A stretch of DNA of 64,000 nucleotides from Ophiosphaerella korrae (GCA_028456385.1 JALNQF010000108.1:1-64000), one strand, 5' to 3'; shown: positions 1 through 12,483, counted from the stretch's first letter. Numbers and translations: made by a program. The notes: generated by a model not told the origin, from the letters alone.

Positions 1-418
1 TGTCTTTTTTTGTATAGAAATACAATACAATACGTGACTCATTCGATGAGTTTCTATGGCCTCAGCTCCCTAGGGCCCACTATTATCAGTCCCACTTGCA
101 CCCCCCTTGTAGCATCTCCAGCGCTACGATTTTTCCCCGCAGATCGGCTCTGTTTGCATGTTTGCATACTATCAAACATCACGATACCTAGATGACTCGA
201 ATGAATCCTAAGGCTCGCTGGAAACCTCTAGATTCATGTGTTATAGTCATGATAAGCAGTAGACAGCCCAGCGGAGCCTTCCAAGGTTGTGTATAAAACT
301 TGAATATTGTTCACACCCGCCTCCTTGCAAATAAAATGCAAGGAAAGTGTTGATTGCCCAAGCTTCTATCCAAAATTTATTTGTTAATCTTGGATAAGCC
401 GATCCTTGATATAGTGAC
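1..418. other. Unassigned sequence left of the mariner-like element
   Basis: I see no gene here. The only open frames are short, lack a convincing start context and match nothing I recognise. Confidence 0.4.
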
Positions 419-1717
419 TGGACATAAGTTTAGCGCAGCGTGGCACGTGCGCGCCCAACAAGAGATTGACGTCTCATCGTTCACAACCACCCACCACCTG
501 AAATTATATAGAAACTCGGGGTTTTTTCTATGTATTTAAACAGATTTGAATCAGTATTTAGTCTGCCAGCCTCGCGCGCGCCTACAAGCTTGAATCCTCC
601 TCCGTATGCTCAAGATGAGCTTGCGTGCGAGCGTACCTGGTATGTGCTGCTAGCACTCCTTCAACGCGCTATAGAAGTCCTCCTACTCCTCTTCAGCTTG
701 TGAGGAGTTATTGTATTGTAGGTAGTGCATATGCATCATCTTCTTGAGATGCCACCAGAGGTGCTCAATTGGGTTAAGGTTAGGTGAGTAAGGTAGCCAC
801 GTTATAGGTGTGATGTAGTGTTGAGCTATCTATCTCATCGTTACGCGCGAGGTGTGTATGCGCGCATTATCCTGTATGAAAAGCTAAGACTGCCGCCAGT
901 TAGGCAGTAGGCCTCTACGAAGAGTTTTAATGTAACTTTTGCTTAAGTAGCCACGTCGTCGTGCACGCTCATTTCTCTCCATAACAACGAGTGGACTGCG
1001 GCGCAGTCTGCCTCGTTCATCCAGCCATACAGATCCCTATACTATCTAGGCAGGGCGCCGATAGACGTCAACCTCAGTCACTATCTCTAGCTTCTATTTC
1101 TCCTACAAGAACCGAAAGCACTTATCTAAGAATTTAAGTGTACGCGAGTGCCACTGAAAGTAGCGATACTGTCGACAGAACTACCGGCGTTTCTAAGCAT
1201 AGATAGGCTTAAGTTTTAGTCGCTTTTTGCATAGATTTTTAATAAGGCCACGTCTTCTAATAAAGGGGTATAATGTCTTGTAGCTAGGTAGCTCTGAAGG
1301 AGTCCTATCTGCTGCTACAACTACAGCAGCTTCAGCAAGCTCTGAGTACTCGATCTTTGGCCAGGCACGAGCCTTACGATAGATGAACTTCTTCTGGAGT
1401 AGTGATAGTATAGGTGAACGGCTACTGGGAGGTTTATCTTTGACGTTGCCTGTTTCGCGTATTTTTTTATAATCCGGCTGATAGCTGATTGGTGTACGGT
1501 CAAACTGGCGCGCAACTTCGGAGTGCCCTGCACCAGCTAATACTATCCTAATAATCCTGTTGTATTCGTCCAGACTCAAATTTGGCTTTCTGCGAGCATT
1601 TCCATCTATCTCTCGTCTAAATCGGCGCGGTGTAGCCATAATTGTGGTGGGTTGAAGTGGTGGCGCAGTTTGGAGGTGCACGGTGAGTTAAGCTCGGCGT
1701 GCTAAACTTTTGTCCTA
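419..1717 (-). mobile_element. Decayed Tc1/mariner-type DNA transposon with imperfect TIRs
   Basis: The element is about 1.3 kb. Its ends look like imperfect terminal inverted repeats: the left end near 419-440 reads GGACATAAGTTTAGCGC. The reverse complement of the right end near 1695-1717 reads GGACAAAAGTTTAGCACG. A broken transposase gene fills the interior on the minus strand. Tc1/mariner elements of filamentous fungi are usually 1.3-2 kb with TA target duplications. A clean TA pair is not visible, so the exact ends are uncertain by a few bases. Confidence 0.6.
551..1639 (-). pseudogene. Tc1/mariner-family transposase pseudogene
   Basis: The N-terminal half (start 1639, MATPRRFRREIDGNARRK) is open to about 1193. 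It shows the helix-turn-helix DNA-binding pattern of this superfamily: an LSLDEYNRII segment, then GAGHSEVARQFDR. The C-terminal half is readable but contains stops. It carries FIQDNARIHTS, the second catalytic aspartate region, and YSPNLNPIEHLWWHLKK, the third catalytic region, ending in GWQTKY. In-frame TAG and TAA codons stand where W or Q would be expected, which suggests C-to-T decay. The family acts by cut-and-paste transposition through a DDE/DDD catalytic triad. This copy is not expected to be functional. Confidence 0.75.
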
Positions 1718-4700
1718 GTACAGTACCTTGGTAGGTGTGTGTCGCGTTCTTATTCGTCTCGTTATGATAGATAAACGAGGCTTACGCCAGTTAACCTACT
1801 TTGACATTACGACAGGGCGCCCTGGATCCCCAGGTTCAAGGCTAGACCCATCGCTTCGACTTCGAACCCCTTGATTAATTGGTTGTAATTCGCATAACTT
1901 GCGCGGGGCATGCTAGGCCTATACTAATCTCGCCCCATATTTTAATCGACTGGTCTGCAAGTCACTATAGAAATGCAAAGCGGTTCTTCTTAGATGGGTA
2001 TATATTTCTCGTGGTTAAATGTGGTTTTGTGAGAGCAAAATCTAAGCCATCATGATTTCTGATTCTGGTATCTTATTGGTGATGGAAAGTCCAGACCAAA
2101 CTCGAGGAAACAGAGGTTGCGAACATGGAAGGCATTGGCATATTCATTCAGTGAGTTGTAAACAAATCAGTTCACAAGTACACTTCAACTGTCTGCACTG
2201 AGGTAGCTGACAATTGTTCAGCCAAAGGTGCCACGTCAGAGGAAGAGCTGAAAAAAGATGATTCCTCTGATGTATTATTTTGCCTGTTATGACTCTGCCG
2301 ACCCCCACCTGGTTTGGCGCCCTCGGCAAGCCGATGGGCAACGCAGATGATCATAACACGAGGGCCACTCCTTGACCACAAGGCGTAATATCAGCGCGTC
2401 GAAGCCAACTACTCATTAAACATCCGGTGAGAAAATACCCCAGGTGGAGATGATGTGGCACAGAAAATAGGAGGCAATCGGGAAAAAGGTCACTGAAGAA
2501 GGAAGTCGGCGGGAAGACTTAGGCAGCGATCAGGCCAAGTCCACCGGGCCGAGTCAATTTTCGAGACTGCTATTGGGCGTGGCAAAATGCATCAAGTCAT
2601 CCGGAGGATATTTTTATACCCTGTTCTGCAGCCTTACATCCCCATTCTACTATAGTCGCTGTTGTGTAACACCAGTGCAATCATGGTGTTGGTGTTTCAG
2701 ATACAGAGGTAAAGCATCTAAGCCGCTGTTATCGGTCTTGAATCTCTTTCTAAGCGTAGCTATATCTATTTATTAAATTCTCCATGGATTGAGGCCATTC
2801 AAGTGGAAACAGACATTCTTTAGTAACTCTGACCCGATGTTCCTTGCATTACTTACCACAATTGTGACAGCAATATACTTTTCCCTCCAATGATATGGCT
2901 CAAGATTGACGCAAGCTTCAAATTAGGAGGGAATAATAGGAGGCATTGAAAGCTATGCCGTACGTGAGCCATTTGTCTTGGCGTATTCCTTGTCTGATGC
3001 CATGTCATAATTGATCACCGATTGAGCGAATGCCTGGATTTTGTGTTTGTATGCTATACGGCCGGTATGTATTTTGGTAAATTCAATTCGTGGTTCATTA
3101 CCCTAGCCCTCGTTCATCAGGTGTATGGACTATGAACTCATTCAGAAGGCTTATGGTCAGCTTAACCTCGCAAAGCTTGACTTCTTATCGATAATCAACG
3201 GTATCCTTCGGCAATTCTTGGATAAGGGTAGGAACAACCTTAGTTTTGATCAGGATTCCTGGACCAGGAGCCTGCATCTCATGACACCATAAACGAGACT
3301 CGTTTGTGTGGTATGCATATACACGACACATTGATCTCATTGTCTAGGACGATTAGGGTTATGTCATGCTGACATGGCAAATGGCAGTAAACCAGGCAAA
3401 CATTGCCGTTGAGTGTGCGGCTTAATACACCTGACCCAGATATTACGCATTGCTCAGTGCATGTACTAGGAGAGAATTGAGGTGAAGGATGTGGCTTACT
3501 CCATAACTCGGCAATGGCAACGGCGAGGCGCAGCAGATGTTCTAACCGGTGAGCATTATCTGGCGGGTAGATATATTGGCTTGGCTTTATATGATTCCCA
3601 GCGCATGCGACCTAAATTACCGACAGGCGGGGAAACGGGTAGATGACCTGACGGTTGTGCAACGTGTGACAAAAACACCAACTCGGGCCGTACGCTGTAT
3701 CTATACAAAAGTGAATTGAATAGGAGTAAGCTTAGCCACCATGTGAGAATTTAGGAATTAGATCATGATCAGGCCGCGTGACCTTGGTACTTTCTTATTC
3801 GAAGCCTTTGTGGAGCTAGCACACCATCAGGCTGTGTATGAGTGCCTCCTTTCCCGGACGCGGCGTAGATGCAGATTGAACTTGGAGAACACTGCCTACA
3901 GACTAGTTGCAGCGTCATTGGCTGAATGGATGAATGCGGTCGTATCATCTGCCAAATGATCACAAGAGGCCTTTAAATGAGTTGCCACACTGTAGAGGTC
4001 CTTCAGCATGGTAATAGCAGAAAGGTTAAAATCTTGATGAGCCACCGTCTGAAGTATGAAAATCATTCAGAACTCCCCACTCAAATTCAACCTTCACCTC
4101 TTGGACAAAAGTTTACTCCTCATGGCAACTCAAGAGCAACTATTTTTCCAGATGGCACCGGGCAGCCCGCTAAATGAACAGGCTGACCCTCAAGCTTTTG
4201 TAAAGGCAAGTTTATGTTGGAATTCATTTTCTTTTGGTGTATCTAATAATGTGAAGGCCAATGGAACTACGGAAACGAAAGATACCGTTACTGTAGAGAG
4301 TGAGCAGATGAAACGATGGCTCGAGCAAACACCAGCCCAGGACCCATGGATAGGTGGCAGTCGTGAATCAATCAAGGGCCCCAACTTGTAGAGATGTATT
4401 CGGAGCAAAGTTTTGGATAGGGCTGAATAATGTCGTGTGGTATGGTCAACCTGGAGAGAAGGATATAATATACTGGAATAACAAGCGTGGTTGAAATTTT
4501 GAACTCGAAGGTCTTATTCCCCTGATGTGTCTAATATAGGGTGATATTATGCTAGATGAAGCAACCTGACAGACTCTTGCTCTTTGGCTCACGAAACTGC
4601 AATCATGCTACACAGTAGTAGATATACAGAGCCTGGATCAACTTGCAAAAAGGCGATGTAGACAAAGTTTAGGGCGGTAAGGAAACAAAAAAGGAGGACG

Positions 4701-5271
4701 TCCAAGAGAGGACCGATGACGTATCATAGCCCTGACGCACAGACCCTACCATTCCACCCTTTCCGCCATTGTTCAACGCAATCCTAGCCGTATTCATCTT
4801 GTTGTACAGATCAAATCAAATAAGCTTTCAGGATCGACGTACTATTAGACTTGTTAACCTTATTTGAGTATCAGTATCATTACCTGTGTCAGTCCGATGC
4901 TAGTCAACAATGACTTGTGCAGAATGGGCCCAGGCTATTCGATTCTCTATCACTCAGTATATAACGTAGGTTCAACCATTCTCGCCTTCTCTGTATATAG
5001 AACATTGTATAATCTAGATATTTATCAGGAGTAGTTCAGAGGGTAAGCTAATCTAGAAGTAATGGAGTGTATGGAATCGCACGGATATGCACATGAAAAT
5101 GAAAACCATCGAATGTGTGGAAGGGCAGTATTAAACTCGTAAATTCGTATATTTGTACGTTATATCAATGGAATTCGTAAAAAACGTAACCCAATGCAAA
5201 TTCTCTTGCAATCAAACGCCTCGCTGATCATGACCTGTCTAACAATGAAAAAAAAAATCGACCATCGCCAC
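1718..5271. other. Long intergenic stretch without a recognisable gene
   Basis: About 3.5 kb hold only short open frames, for example 64 codons at 3765-3959 and 111 codons at 4056-4391 on the plus strand. None has a family motif, clear splice pattern or good initiation context that I can identify. Base composition is ordinary, so this is not an AT-rich RIP block. It may contain decayed genes or lineage-specific short genes. Confidence 0.4.
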
Positions 5272-6518
5272 CTATCGATACTCCCTGAGATCGATTTCCT
5301 CTCTGAGCATACTAGGTGGGCTCGGCGCCGGGGGCGCCGGTAAGCTCAGCCTCTTCTGTTCAACTTTGATTTCTCTGAGATCGATTTCGCGATCTAATTC
5401 ATCTACATTATGGAAGGTGCCGACATGCTTGACAAGGCTATCCACCGTGCGGCAAATGGCGTCGACATCGCGATTGCGATTACAAATTGTGCATGCATAC
5501 TCGCCATCAGGTGTATGGCATTTTAGCACGAAGCGCTGTCCGAGTCTGAATTCGCGCGTTTCCATAACCTCGGTTTCGTAGCCTTGGTCGATGACGGTCA
5601 TGGGCATGCGCTTGCCAATCATCCAGAAGTCGTCGGCGGTTACGTCAAGGATGATACCGCACGCAGGGCATTGACATGGCCCGCCGGGGGCAAAGGAGGC
5701 GGCTAGTGGCTTGTGTTGTACGTATTGTAGGTCGAGACTGTAACGGCAAAAGAGTTGGTCTGAGAGGTCTATGATAGCGGTAGATGCGCGTTTCGGAGAG
5801 GCAATTGAGCGTTGCGGTGATACTGAGCGAATGGAGCTGTTTGATGACATTCGTTGTTGTGCTTGTTGTAACGCATTGAGTGAGCCTTCACGTGCGGCAT
5901 TAGATGCAGCGATTAGCTTGGCCTGGTCCGTACGTGTAAGCTGGCGGTTATTGTTGAGGGCGTCTTGGAGAACGTTGATGACGGTCTGCTGGAGGGATAT
6001 GATTTGAGCTTGTAGTTGATTTTCGGCAATTGCTGTGGCTGTGATTAGTATCTGAATAGGATCAGGATAGTGCATGATACACACCATCACCCTGCGCGAA
6101 CCGCCGCCCATATCGCCCATAGCCATCATCAAACATCCTTTGGACCATGGCTGCATCTCGTTCCAAATTGTAGCCAACATCGTCATTGCCTCTCCTACCG
6201 CTTCCAGACTTTAATCGGTCGATTTCTTTTTGTCGATCCTCTGCGGCTTTTTGTGACTTCTCAAAATTTTCCTTGAGTTCCTTAATTTCACCGTCTTGCT
6301 TTGTGTCACGCGCACGCTGCTTGTGCTGCTGACGCTTGTCTGATACACGGTCGTACAACCCCATAGACGCCGTAAATGTGCCGACGAGTGTAGAGGCCAA
6401 CGTGGCCATGATGAATGTTTTCTGTCAATTATGTTAATAACTACGGATAGTGTGAAATTTTTTGTATTCTTATGCTAACCTTCAGGTTTTTCTCTTCGAT
6501 CCATGATGCGTAGTTCAT
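5272..6518 (-). CDS. Uncharacterised coiled-coil protein with a C-terminal Cys cluster, three exons
   Basis: I do not recognise the family. The best model joins three exons: 6518-6480 (13 codons, MNYASWIEEKNLK), 6421-6085 and 6038-5272, giving 380 residues. The introns are 6422-6479 (GTTAGC...GACAG) and 6039-6084 (GTGTGT...CACAG), and both keep the frame. The start has a strong context (CAAAAATGAAC). A 115-codon frame starting at 6409 would be an alternative short model. After a hydrophobic stretch (FIMATLASTLVGTFTASMGL), residues about 35-80 are highly charged and likely coiled coil (KRQQHKQRARDTKQDGEIKE). A Gln-rich segment follows. A CQCPACG pair with a later CTIC...C...H set could bind a metal. 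The C terminus repeats the phrase EIDLRE. A membrane-anchored or organellar scaffold is possible but is only inference. Confidence 0.65.
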
Positions 6519-7913
6519 TTTTGCAGATGTGTGATAGAATGCACCTATGTTCGCAACCTGTAATGTCTTTGCGTTCTGCTGGAGGTTTGATGAAAATCGC
6601 TGATTGCGAGACGTAGTCAAGATCGCGGGCAAAGCTATGAATGACGAGATGTTGGCATGCACTAACGTATGTAAATATCTCTACTTAGACACTGCGAGGA
6701 ACATAGGCAGGGTGCATCGATAAGAGAACGTTGGGAGAGACTCATGAAGACTTCGTGGACGAAAGAGTGCGAACGGTGCGTGATGACGTACTGTGCCGCT
6801 AGATCTAACTCCCGCGCCTCGGGCGCCTTGCGTTCGAGATCATCAATGCAGGGAAATACAGGCTCTTGATTGCTCCATAATTGGCGCATTGGGCGCATCC
6901 GTAGGTATGGAGATAGGGAAGCATTGCTTGACCGCATGTTTCACGTGGTTTGACGTGGAGCGGTCTATTAGCGTTAGACGTCATCGTGCGGGAGGAAATG
7001 AGTCGTGCCGCAGCCGCTAGCCAGTTGCAATGAAGCCGGTAGTCGATACGTTCGAAGCTGGGGTAATTGACTATGGAGCCCACCCTTTCATCAGCTCGTG
7101 CATGTATCCACTACCACCCATGTAATGACAACATATTTGGATGCGTTGTGGTACAGCCTGGGGAAGATGAAGGGTGTCGTAGATCTGCTCGTCGTGTTCA
7201 ACGGATACCTCCAGAAGGTACTTCATATCTGGTTTGCTTTCACTGGGCTACTTCAGGGTCTTACGGCTGTTCCTGACACAGGAATTTTAAGGGCAACTTT
7301 CAGGTCCGCAGGCCGATTTTGCGGTCCTTGAGGCTCCCGAGTCCCGATACAAGCATTACAGACAAGGATCGCTTGCCTTTGACGAAGCAACGGTAGCGGA
7401 GAATTGATTGCGCCACCCTATCAGAGGTTGAGTCTAGGTCAGCGAGCACTGTCAGGCAGCGTGTTGATAGAAATTGACCAAAGACGCCCGATAGCTAGCT
7501 GGCAACCAGTTTTGATGTCGCACCAAGTGAGAGAAGGCGGCGATGACAGCGTTAAGAGCTAGATGACTAGGCGTCGGGGTCGTTTATTCTAGCACGGCAC
7601 TGGTATTGCTGATGTGAGACCAGCAGCCAGTCCGTAATCCAGGGTAGGAATAAGCGATCGATAAAGGAATGAAGCCGTGGAAGGGTGCATGGAGAACAAT
7701 GCATCTAGGATACACTAAGGGACAGGACTGGATGGAGAACATGCGGCTTATCGATAAGACACTTAAAGTTCATGCTAGCGTGTCGTGAACGCGTCGCGCC
7801 GCCCATCAACGAGGCAGGAGCCAACCACACCAGATTACTTTGTTGGACTGCATTCGTCTTTTGTCTTTTCAATTCACAGCTTTGCTTCTCAATCCAATCC
7901 AGCAGCAGTCAAA
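6519..7913. other. Divergent intergenic region upstream of MSH2
   Basis: About 1.4 kb separate the unknown minus-strand gene from MSH2. Short frames on both strands look like shadows, with no recognisable domain. The last 130 bases carry the probable MSH2 promoter, including an ACGCGT box. I see no RNA gene. Confidence 0.45.
7789..7794 (+). promoter_or_regulatory. ACGCGT (MCB-like) box upstream of MSH2
   Basis: The hexamer ACGCGT lies 120 bp upstream of the chosen MSH2 start, in a short GC-rich patch (GAACGCGTCGCGCC). In yeasts this is the core of the MluI cell-cycle box bound by MBF, which drives G1/S expression of replication and repair genes. Its use here is inference from position and target type. 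Confidence 0.4.
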
Positions 7914-10784
7914 ATGGCGTCCAGACCGGAAATGCGAGAGGAGGATGAGTCTGGGTTCTGCAGGTTCTTCCGTAACCTCCCTGAAAAGAACGAGGATACA
8001 ATTCGCATATTCGACCGTGGCGACTACTACAGTGCACATGGTAACGATGCCGTATTCATTGCAAACACAGTACGGAAATACAGTTTTTTTTTTAACATGT
8101 ATATGAAATTGAATATTTGCAGGTGTACAAGACAACAGCAGTTATACGAAAGCTGGGACGAGAACCAGGCCTTGAGTCCGTAACGATGACCGTGATGGTC
8201 TACCGAAACCTGCTACGAGAGGCTCTCTTCAGACTGAGCAAGAGGGTGGAGATCTGGGAATCGTCTGGAAAGCGCATGGACTGGAAGATTGTCAAGCAGG
8301 TAGGCCAGGCAGAATCAACACCCAACTTTCGATATTGACCATATCCAGGGCTCTCCAGGAAACCTCCAAGATTTCGAAGACGAGCTGGGCGGTCAGATTG
8401 AAAACGCACCCATCATATTGGCAGTCAAGTTCACGGCGAAGGCCTCTGAGGGAAGGAACGTGGGTGTGTGTTTCGCCGATGCCAGCGTGCGAGAACTTGG
8501 CGTCACCGAATTCCTCGACAACGATCTCTACTCCAATTTCGAATCGCTTCTTATCCAGCTAGGAGTGAAGGAGTGCCTCATACAAGCGGATGGTTCAAAA
8601 AAAGACGTTGAGCTGAATAAATTGCGGACGATCGCGGACAACTGTGGTTGTGCTGTGGCAGAGCGAGGATTCGCAGACTTTGGCACAAAAGATATCGAGC
8701 AGGATCTTCCCCGCCTGCTCAAGGATGAGCGGCCGGCTGGCACGTTACCACTGACTGATCTAAAGCTTGCCATGGGTGCGGCGGCTTGTCTGATTAAGTA
8801 CCTGGGCATCATGTCAGATTCTTCAAATTTTGGTCAGTATCAGCTCTATCAACACGATCTGTCTCAGTATATGAAGCTGGATGCGGCGGCGTTGAAAGCG
8901 CTTAATCTCATGCCAGGTCCTAGAGACGGCGCAAAGAACATGAGTTTATATGGCCTTCTCAATCATTGTAAGACACCTACCGGAAGCCGACTACTCGCGC
9001 AATGGTTGAAGCAGCCACTGATGAATGTGGCGGATATCGAGCGGCGGCAACAACTAGTGGAAGCCTTTGTTAATGACACTGAGCTCAGACAAACTATGCA
9101 AGAGGAGCATTTGCGCTCAATACCCGATCTGTATAGACTCGCCAAGAAGTTTCAGCGGAAAGTTGCGAATCTCGAGGACGTTGTGCGCGCGTATCAAGTT
9201 GTCATTCGGCTCCCAGGATTTCTTAGCTCTCTTGATTCGGTGATGGATGAGCAATACAAAGACCCTCTGGATGCTGAATATACCAAGAAGCTTCGCCAAT
9301 TCTCAGCTGCCTTCGGGGGTCTGCAAGATATGGTGGAAACTACGGTCGACCTGGAGGCACTCGATAACCATGAATTTATCATTAAGCCTGAATTCGACGA
9401 GTCGCTGCGCACCATCCGTAAACGACTTGACAAGTTGAAGCGCGACATGGAGTCAGAGCACATGCGGGTTGGAAATGACTTGAACCAGGACACCGAAAAG
9501 AAGCTGTTCCTTGAGCACCACAAGGTTCATGGATGGTGCTTCAGATTGACGCGGAACGAATCTGGTTGTATCAGACAGAAGAAGCAGTATCAGGAGATAC
9601 AGACACAAAAGAATGGAGTCTACTTCACCACATCATCGCTACAAGACAAGCGACGAGAATTCGATCAGCTCTCCGAAAATTACAACCGTACACAATCTGG
9701 ACTAGTAAATGAAGTCGTCTCGGTCGCATCATCATATGTACCAGTGGTAGAGAAATTGGCAGATGTGCTTGCGCATCTCGATGTCATTGTTGCCTTCGCT
9801 CATGTCTCTGTTCATGCGCCCACATCGTACACACGGCCCAAGATGTATGCACGAGGCACCGGCAACACAATTCTCAAGGAAGCCCGGCATCCCTGCATGG
9901 AAATGCAAGACGACATCTCTTTCATCACCAACGACATCAGCTTGATCCGTAATGAGAGCGAATTCTTGATCATCACCGGTCCCAATATGGGTGGTAAATC
10001 GACGTTCATTAGGCAGACAGGTGTCATTGCGCTCATGGCTCAAACAGGCTGTTTTGTACCGGCGGCAGAAGCGGAGCTGACTATTTTCGACTGTATCCTT
10101 GCTAGGGTTGGAGCTAGTGATAGCCAAATCAAAGGCGTCTCAACCTTCATGGCAGAAATGTTGGAAACAGCCAACATTCTCAAATCCGCTACGAAGGAGT
10201 CGCTCATTATCATCGACGAACTTGGTCGAGGCACCAGCACATACGATGGTTTTGGCCTGGCCTGGGCGATATCAGAGTACATTGTCAAAGAGATCGGCGC
10301 ATTTGCACTCTTTGCCACACATTTCCATGAGCTAACAGCACTTGTTAAGACCTATCCACAGGTCCAAAACCTCCACGTGGTCGCACACATTTCCGAAGGC
10401 ACATCGGAAACGGAGAGCGGCGTGCAAAAGAAGCGCGAAGTCACGCTTCTCTACAAGGTTGAACCTGGATTTTCGGATCAATCATTTGGAATTCACGTTG
10501 CTGAGCTCGTTCGCTTTCCGCAGAAGGTCATCAATATGGCTAAACGAAAGGCTGATGAGCTAGAAGACTTCTCTGGCAAACACGATGAGAGCTTTGTGCA
10601 AGCGAGTAAAGAAGAGGTGGAGGAGGGTAGCAAGATGCTCAAGGAGATGCTGTCACAATGGAAAGAGGAAGTTGAGTCGCAGGGTTTGACTAAGAAACAG
10701 CAAGTGGAGAGGATGAAGGAGCTTGTTCAAGGAAACAAGGCTCTTCAGGCAAACGGATTCTTCAAGGGCATCCAAGCATTGTAG
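7914..10784 (+). CDS. MSH2: DNA mismatch repair protein MSH2 (MutS homologue)
   Basis: Exons 7914-8069, 8123-8299 and 8349-10784 give 922 residues, close to the usual fungal MSH2 length. The introns (8070-8122 and 8300-8348) are short and frame-preserving. The start MASRPEMREEDES begins the mismatch-recognition domain (FCRFFRNLPEKNEDTIRIFD, then FDRGDYYSAHG). The ATPase domain is complete: Walker A GPNMGGKST at about residue 655, then DELGRGTSTYDG with the Walker B acidic pair near 734-735, then ATHFHEL. With MSH6 or MSH3 the family forms MutS-alpha or MutS-beta, which bind mismatches and loops in nuclear DNA and recruit MLH1-PMS1. The following gene lies 330 bp downstream on the same strand. 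No damage is visible, so the gene should be functional. Confidence 0.97.
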
Positions 10785-11113
10785 GCCAATTAAAATAATG
10801 GGTTAAGCATGGCGTATGGGGCAAAAAGTGTCTACATAGCATCGCGATACCAAACAATTTTCACATTACTCAATTGAGCCCTGCTTACATCGGTTATGTT
10901 TGGTATGGGTGGTTACTACCGTACTCAATTAGGCGCCATCTTGCACAGCCGCGCAACGCCCCAACCAGGGTTTAACGACCCCGCCATGCATGGCATCCCA
11001 CTCCCAGCTCCATCCGCGGTCCAGCCATAGCTTGAGCAGTCAACTTTCTGTCCTCCTTGTCCTCTTTTACATCAAACTCTGTGGTTTTCCTACTTTCTGG
11101 ATATACAGTAGTC
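10785..11113. other. MSH2-IST1 intergenic spacer
   Basis: This 329-bp gap separates two plus-strand genes. It must contain the MSH2 3' end and the promoter of the IST1-family gene. I see no distinct motif or further open frame of interest. Confidence 0.5.
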
Positions 11114-12121
11114 ATGCCGCCAAAACCTACTCTAGTTGTATGTTCGAGGTTGCAAGAAAGCATTCTAGGCAGCTAGCTGATAGCGGACAGAGTATGCTCA
11201 AAGTGCAGCTTAAGTTGTCTATATCGCGACTGCGCATGACACAGCAAAAAGATGGCGCAAAGGCGAAACAGCAGAGGAGAGAGATGGCGCAGCTTCTCGA
11301 GGTAAGTGCATGACCTTTTGCTTATTAGAGCTAACTGTATGCCCAAGGCTGGCAAAGTACAATCTGCGCGAATACGCGTCGAAAACATTATCCGCTCCGA
11401 CATCACCACCGAACTTCATGAGATCCTTGAACTATATTGCGAGCTTCTGTTAGCCAGGTCACAGTTGCTCGATACATCGCCTGCCTCCTCCACCTCTCCC
11501 GCCATTCCTCTCGATCCAGCCCTGGAAGAAGCAGTCCGAAGCATAATATACGCAGCACCGCGAATAGAAGTCAAGGAAATGCACACAGTCAGGGCACTAT
11601 TGGTAGAGAAATTTGGCAAGGAGGTTGCACTAGCAAGTATGGAGGGTGAAGGCGTTGCTGAGCGAGTGATGAAGAAACTCAGACTGGAAACACCAAGCTC
11701 GGAACTAGTAGACGCCTACCTGACCGAGATTGCACGATTCTACGGTGTCCCGTTTGGCGAGTCACGCACGGCACAAGAAGAAGTGGACGACGATGACGAC
11801 GAGCCATCAGGCGGCATAGCTGAGCCAGCGTTGGAGGAACCTCTGGAGGCTGATGCAGATGGAAAGAAAGAAGACGAGCGAGAAGAACTTGTCAAAGCTA
11901 CTCCACCTCGGAAGCTAGGACCTCAGAGTCCGCTTCGTGTCGTCCCGCCAAGTCCTAGTAGCGATAACGTTGCGCCCAAGTTGAAGTTACCAGGAGCTGC
12001 GGCTGCGAAGGTAGCAAAGTCTGAGGCGGTGGGCAAGAAGTCGGCTAAGAAGGAAGATGGACTAGGAAAGATTCCGGACGTTGATGAGCTTGCTAAGCGA
12101 TTTGCGCAACTAAAACGATGA
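11114..12121 (+). CDS. IST1: IST1-family ESCRT-III-associated protein
   Basis: Exons 11114-11137 (MPPKPTLV), 11191-11301 and 11348-12121 give 302 residues. The first intron has a perfect GTATGT donor. The second is GTAAGT...CCCAAG with a CTAAC branch site. Residues about 9-165 form the Ist1 helical domain, with the hallmark strings SRLRMTQQKDGAKAKQQRRE, ARIRVENIIRSDI and EILELYCELLLAR. A long acidic, low-complexity and then basic tail (EEVDDDDDEPSGG, later KKSAKKEDGLGK) follows, ending DVDELAKRFAQLKR. IST1 proteins bind Did2/CHMP1 and the AAA ATPase Vps4 on endosomes and tune ESCRT-III disassembly in multivesicular-body sorting. The C-terminal leucine-rich end resembles an MIT-interacting motif, which would fit Vps4 binding. 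Confidence 0.92.
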
Positions 12122-12483
12122 GTACGGGAGGTTGGTGTTGTGAAGGGCATGCAATTAGATATTGAGCACTCGCGTCATGTATGGATGCTTGGTCAATTCA
12201 AGGGACGAATTCGGCTTGCAATTCCATTGAAGAAGCTATATATAGCCTCATACGAAACCCGTAAGTGAGGATCAAAAGTACGCAGTAGAGAACAGTCTAC
12301 TGTACGCTGAACGGGTAATTGCGGGGCGCCCGCATACGTCATCCTTTGCTCCGCCCAAGCCGCTCAGCCTCAAAAAGATCACGACAACACGTCGCCACAA
12401 GCTGACCTAGCAATTAAATAAAGCCGACCTGTAGCTAGAAGATAATCTCTAACTACATCCAATCCCAACCGGCTCCCACAATA
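12122..12483. other. Spacer between the IST1 and CUE genes
   Basis: This 362-bp gap separates two plus-strand genes and has no recognisable gene. The 3' part carries the likely promoter and leader of the CUE-domain gene. Confidence 0.5.

Noticed and set aside
1790..1880. Possible tRNA on either strand because of a GGTTCGAA-like string (TTCGAACCCC on plus)
   Set aside because: The flanking bases do not form a T arm or an acceptor stem, and no A box is present at the right distance.
2280..2330. A further copy of the TIR end because of CTGGTTTGGCGCC
   Set aside because: Only 13 bases match. The rest of the terminus (GTCAACTGAC, CTGCTGCCTC) is absent.
6441..6662. 73-codon minus frame upstream of the unknown gene, read as an N-terminal extension
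   Set aside because: It begins with GTG, has no ATG before the internal MNYASW, and the internal ATG has a strong start context. Only its last 13 codons are kept as exon 1.
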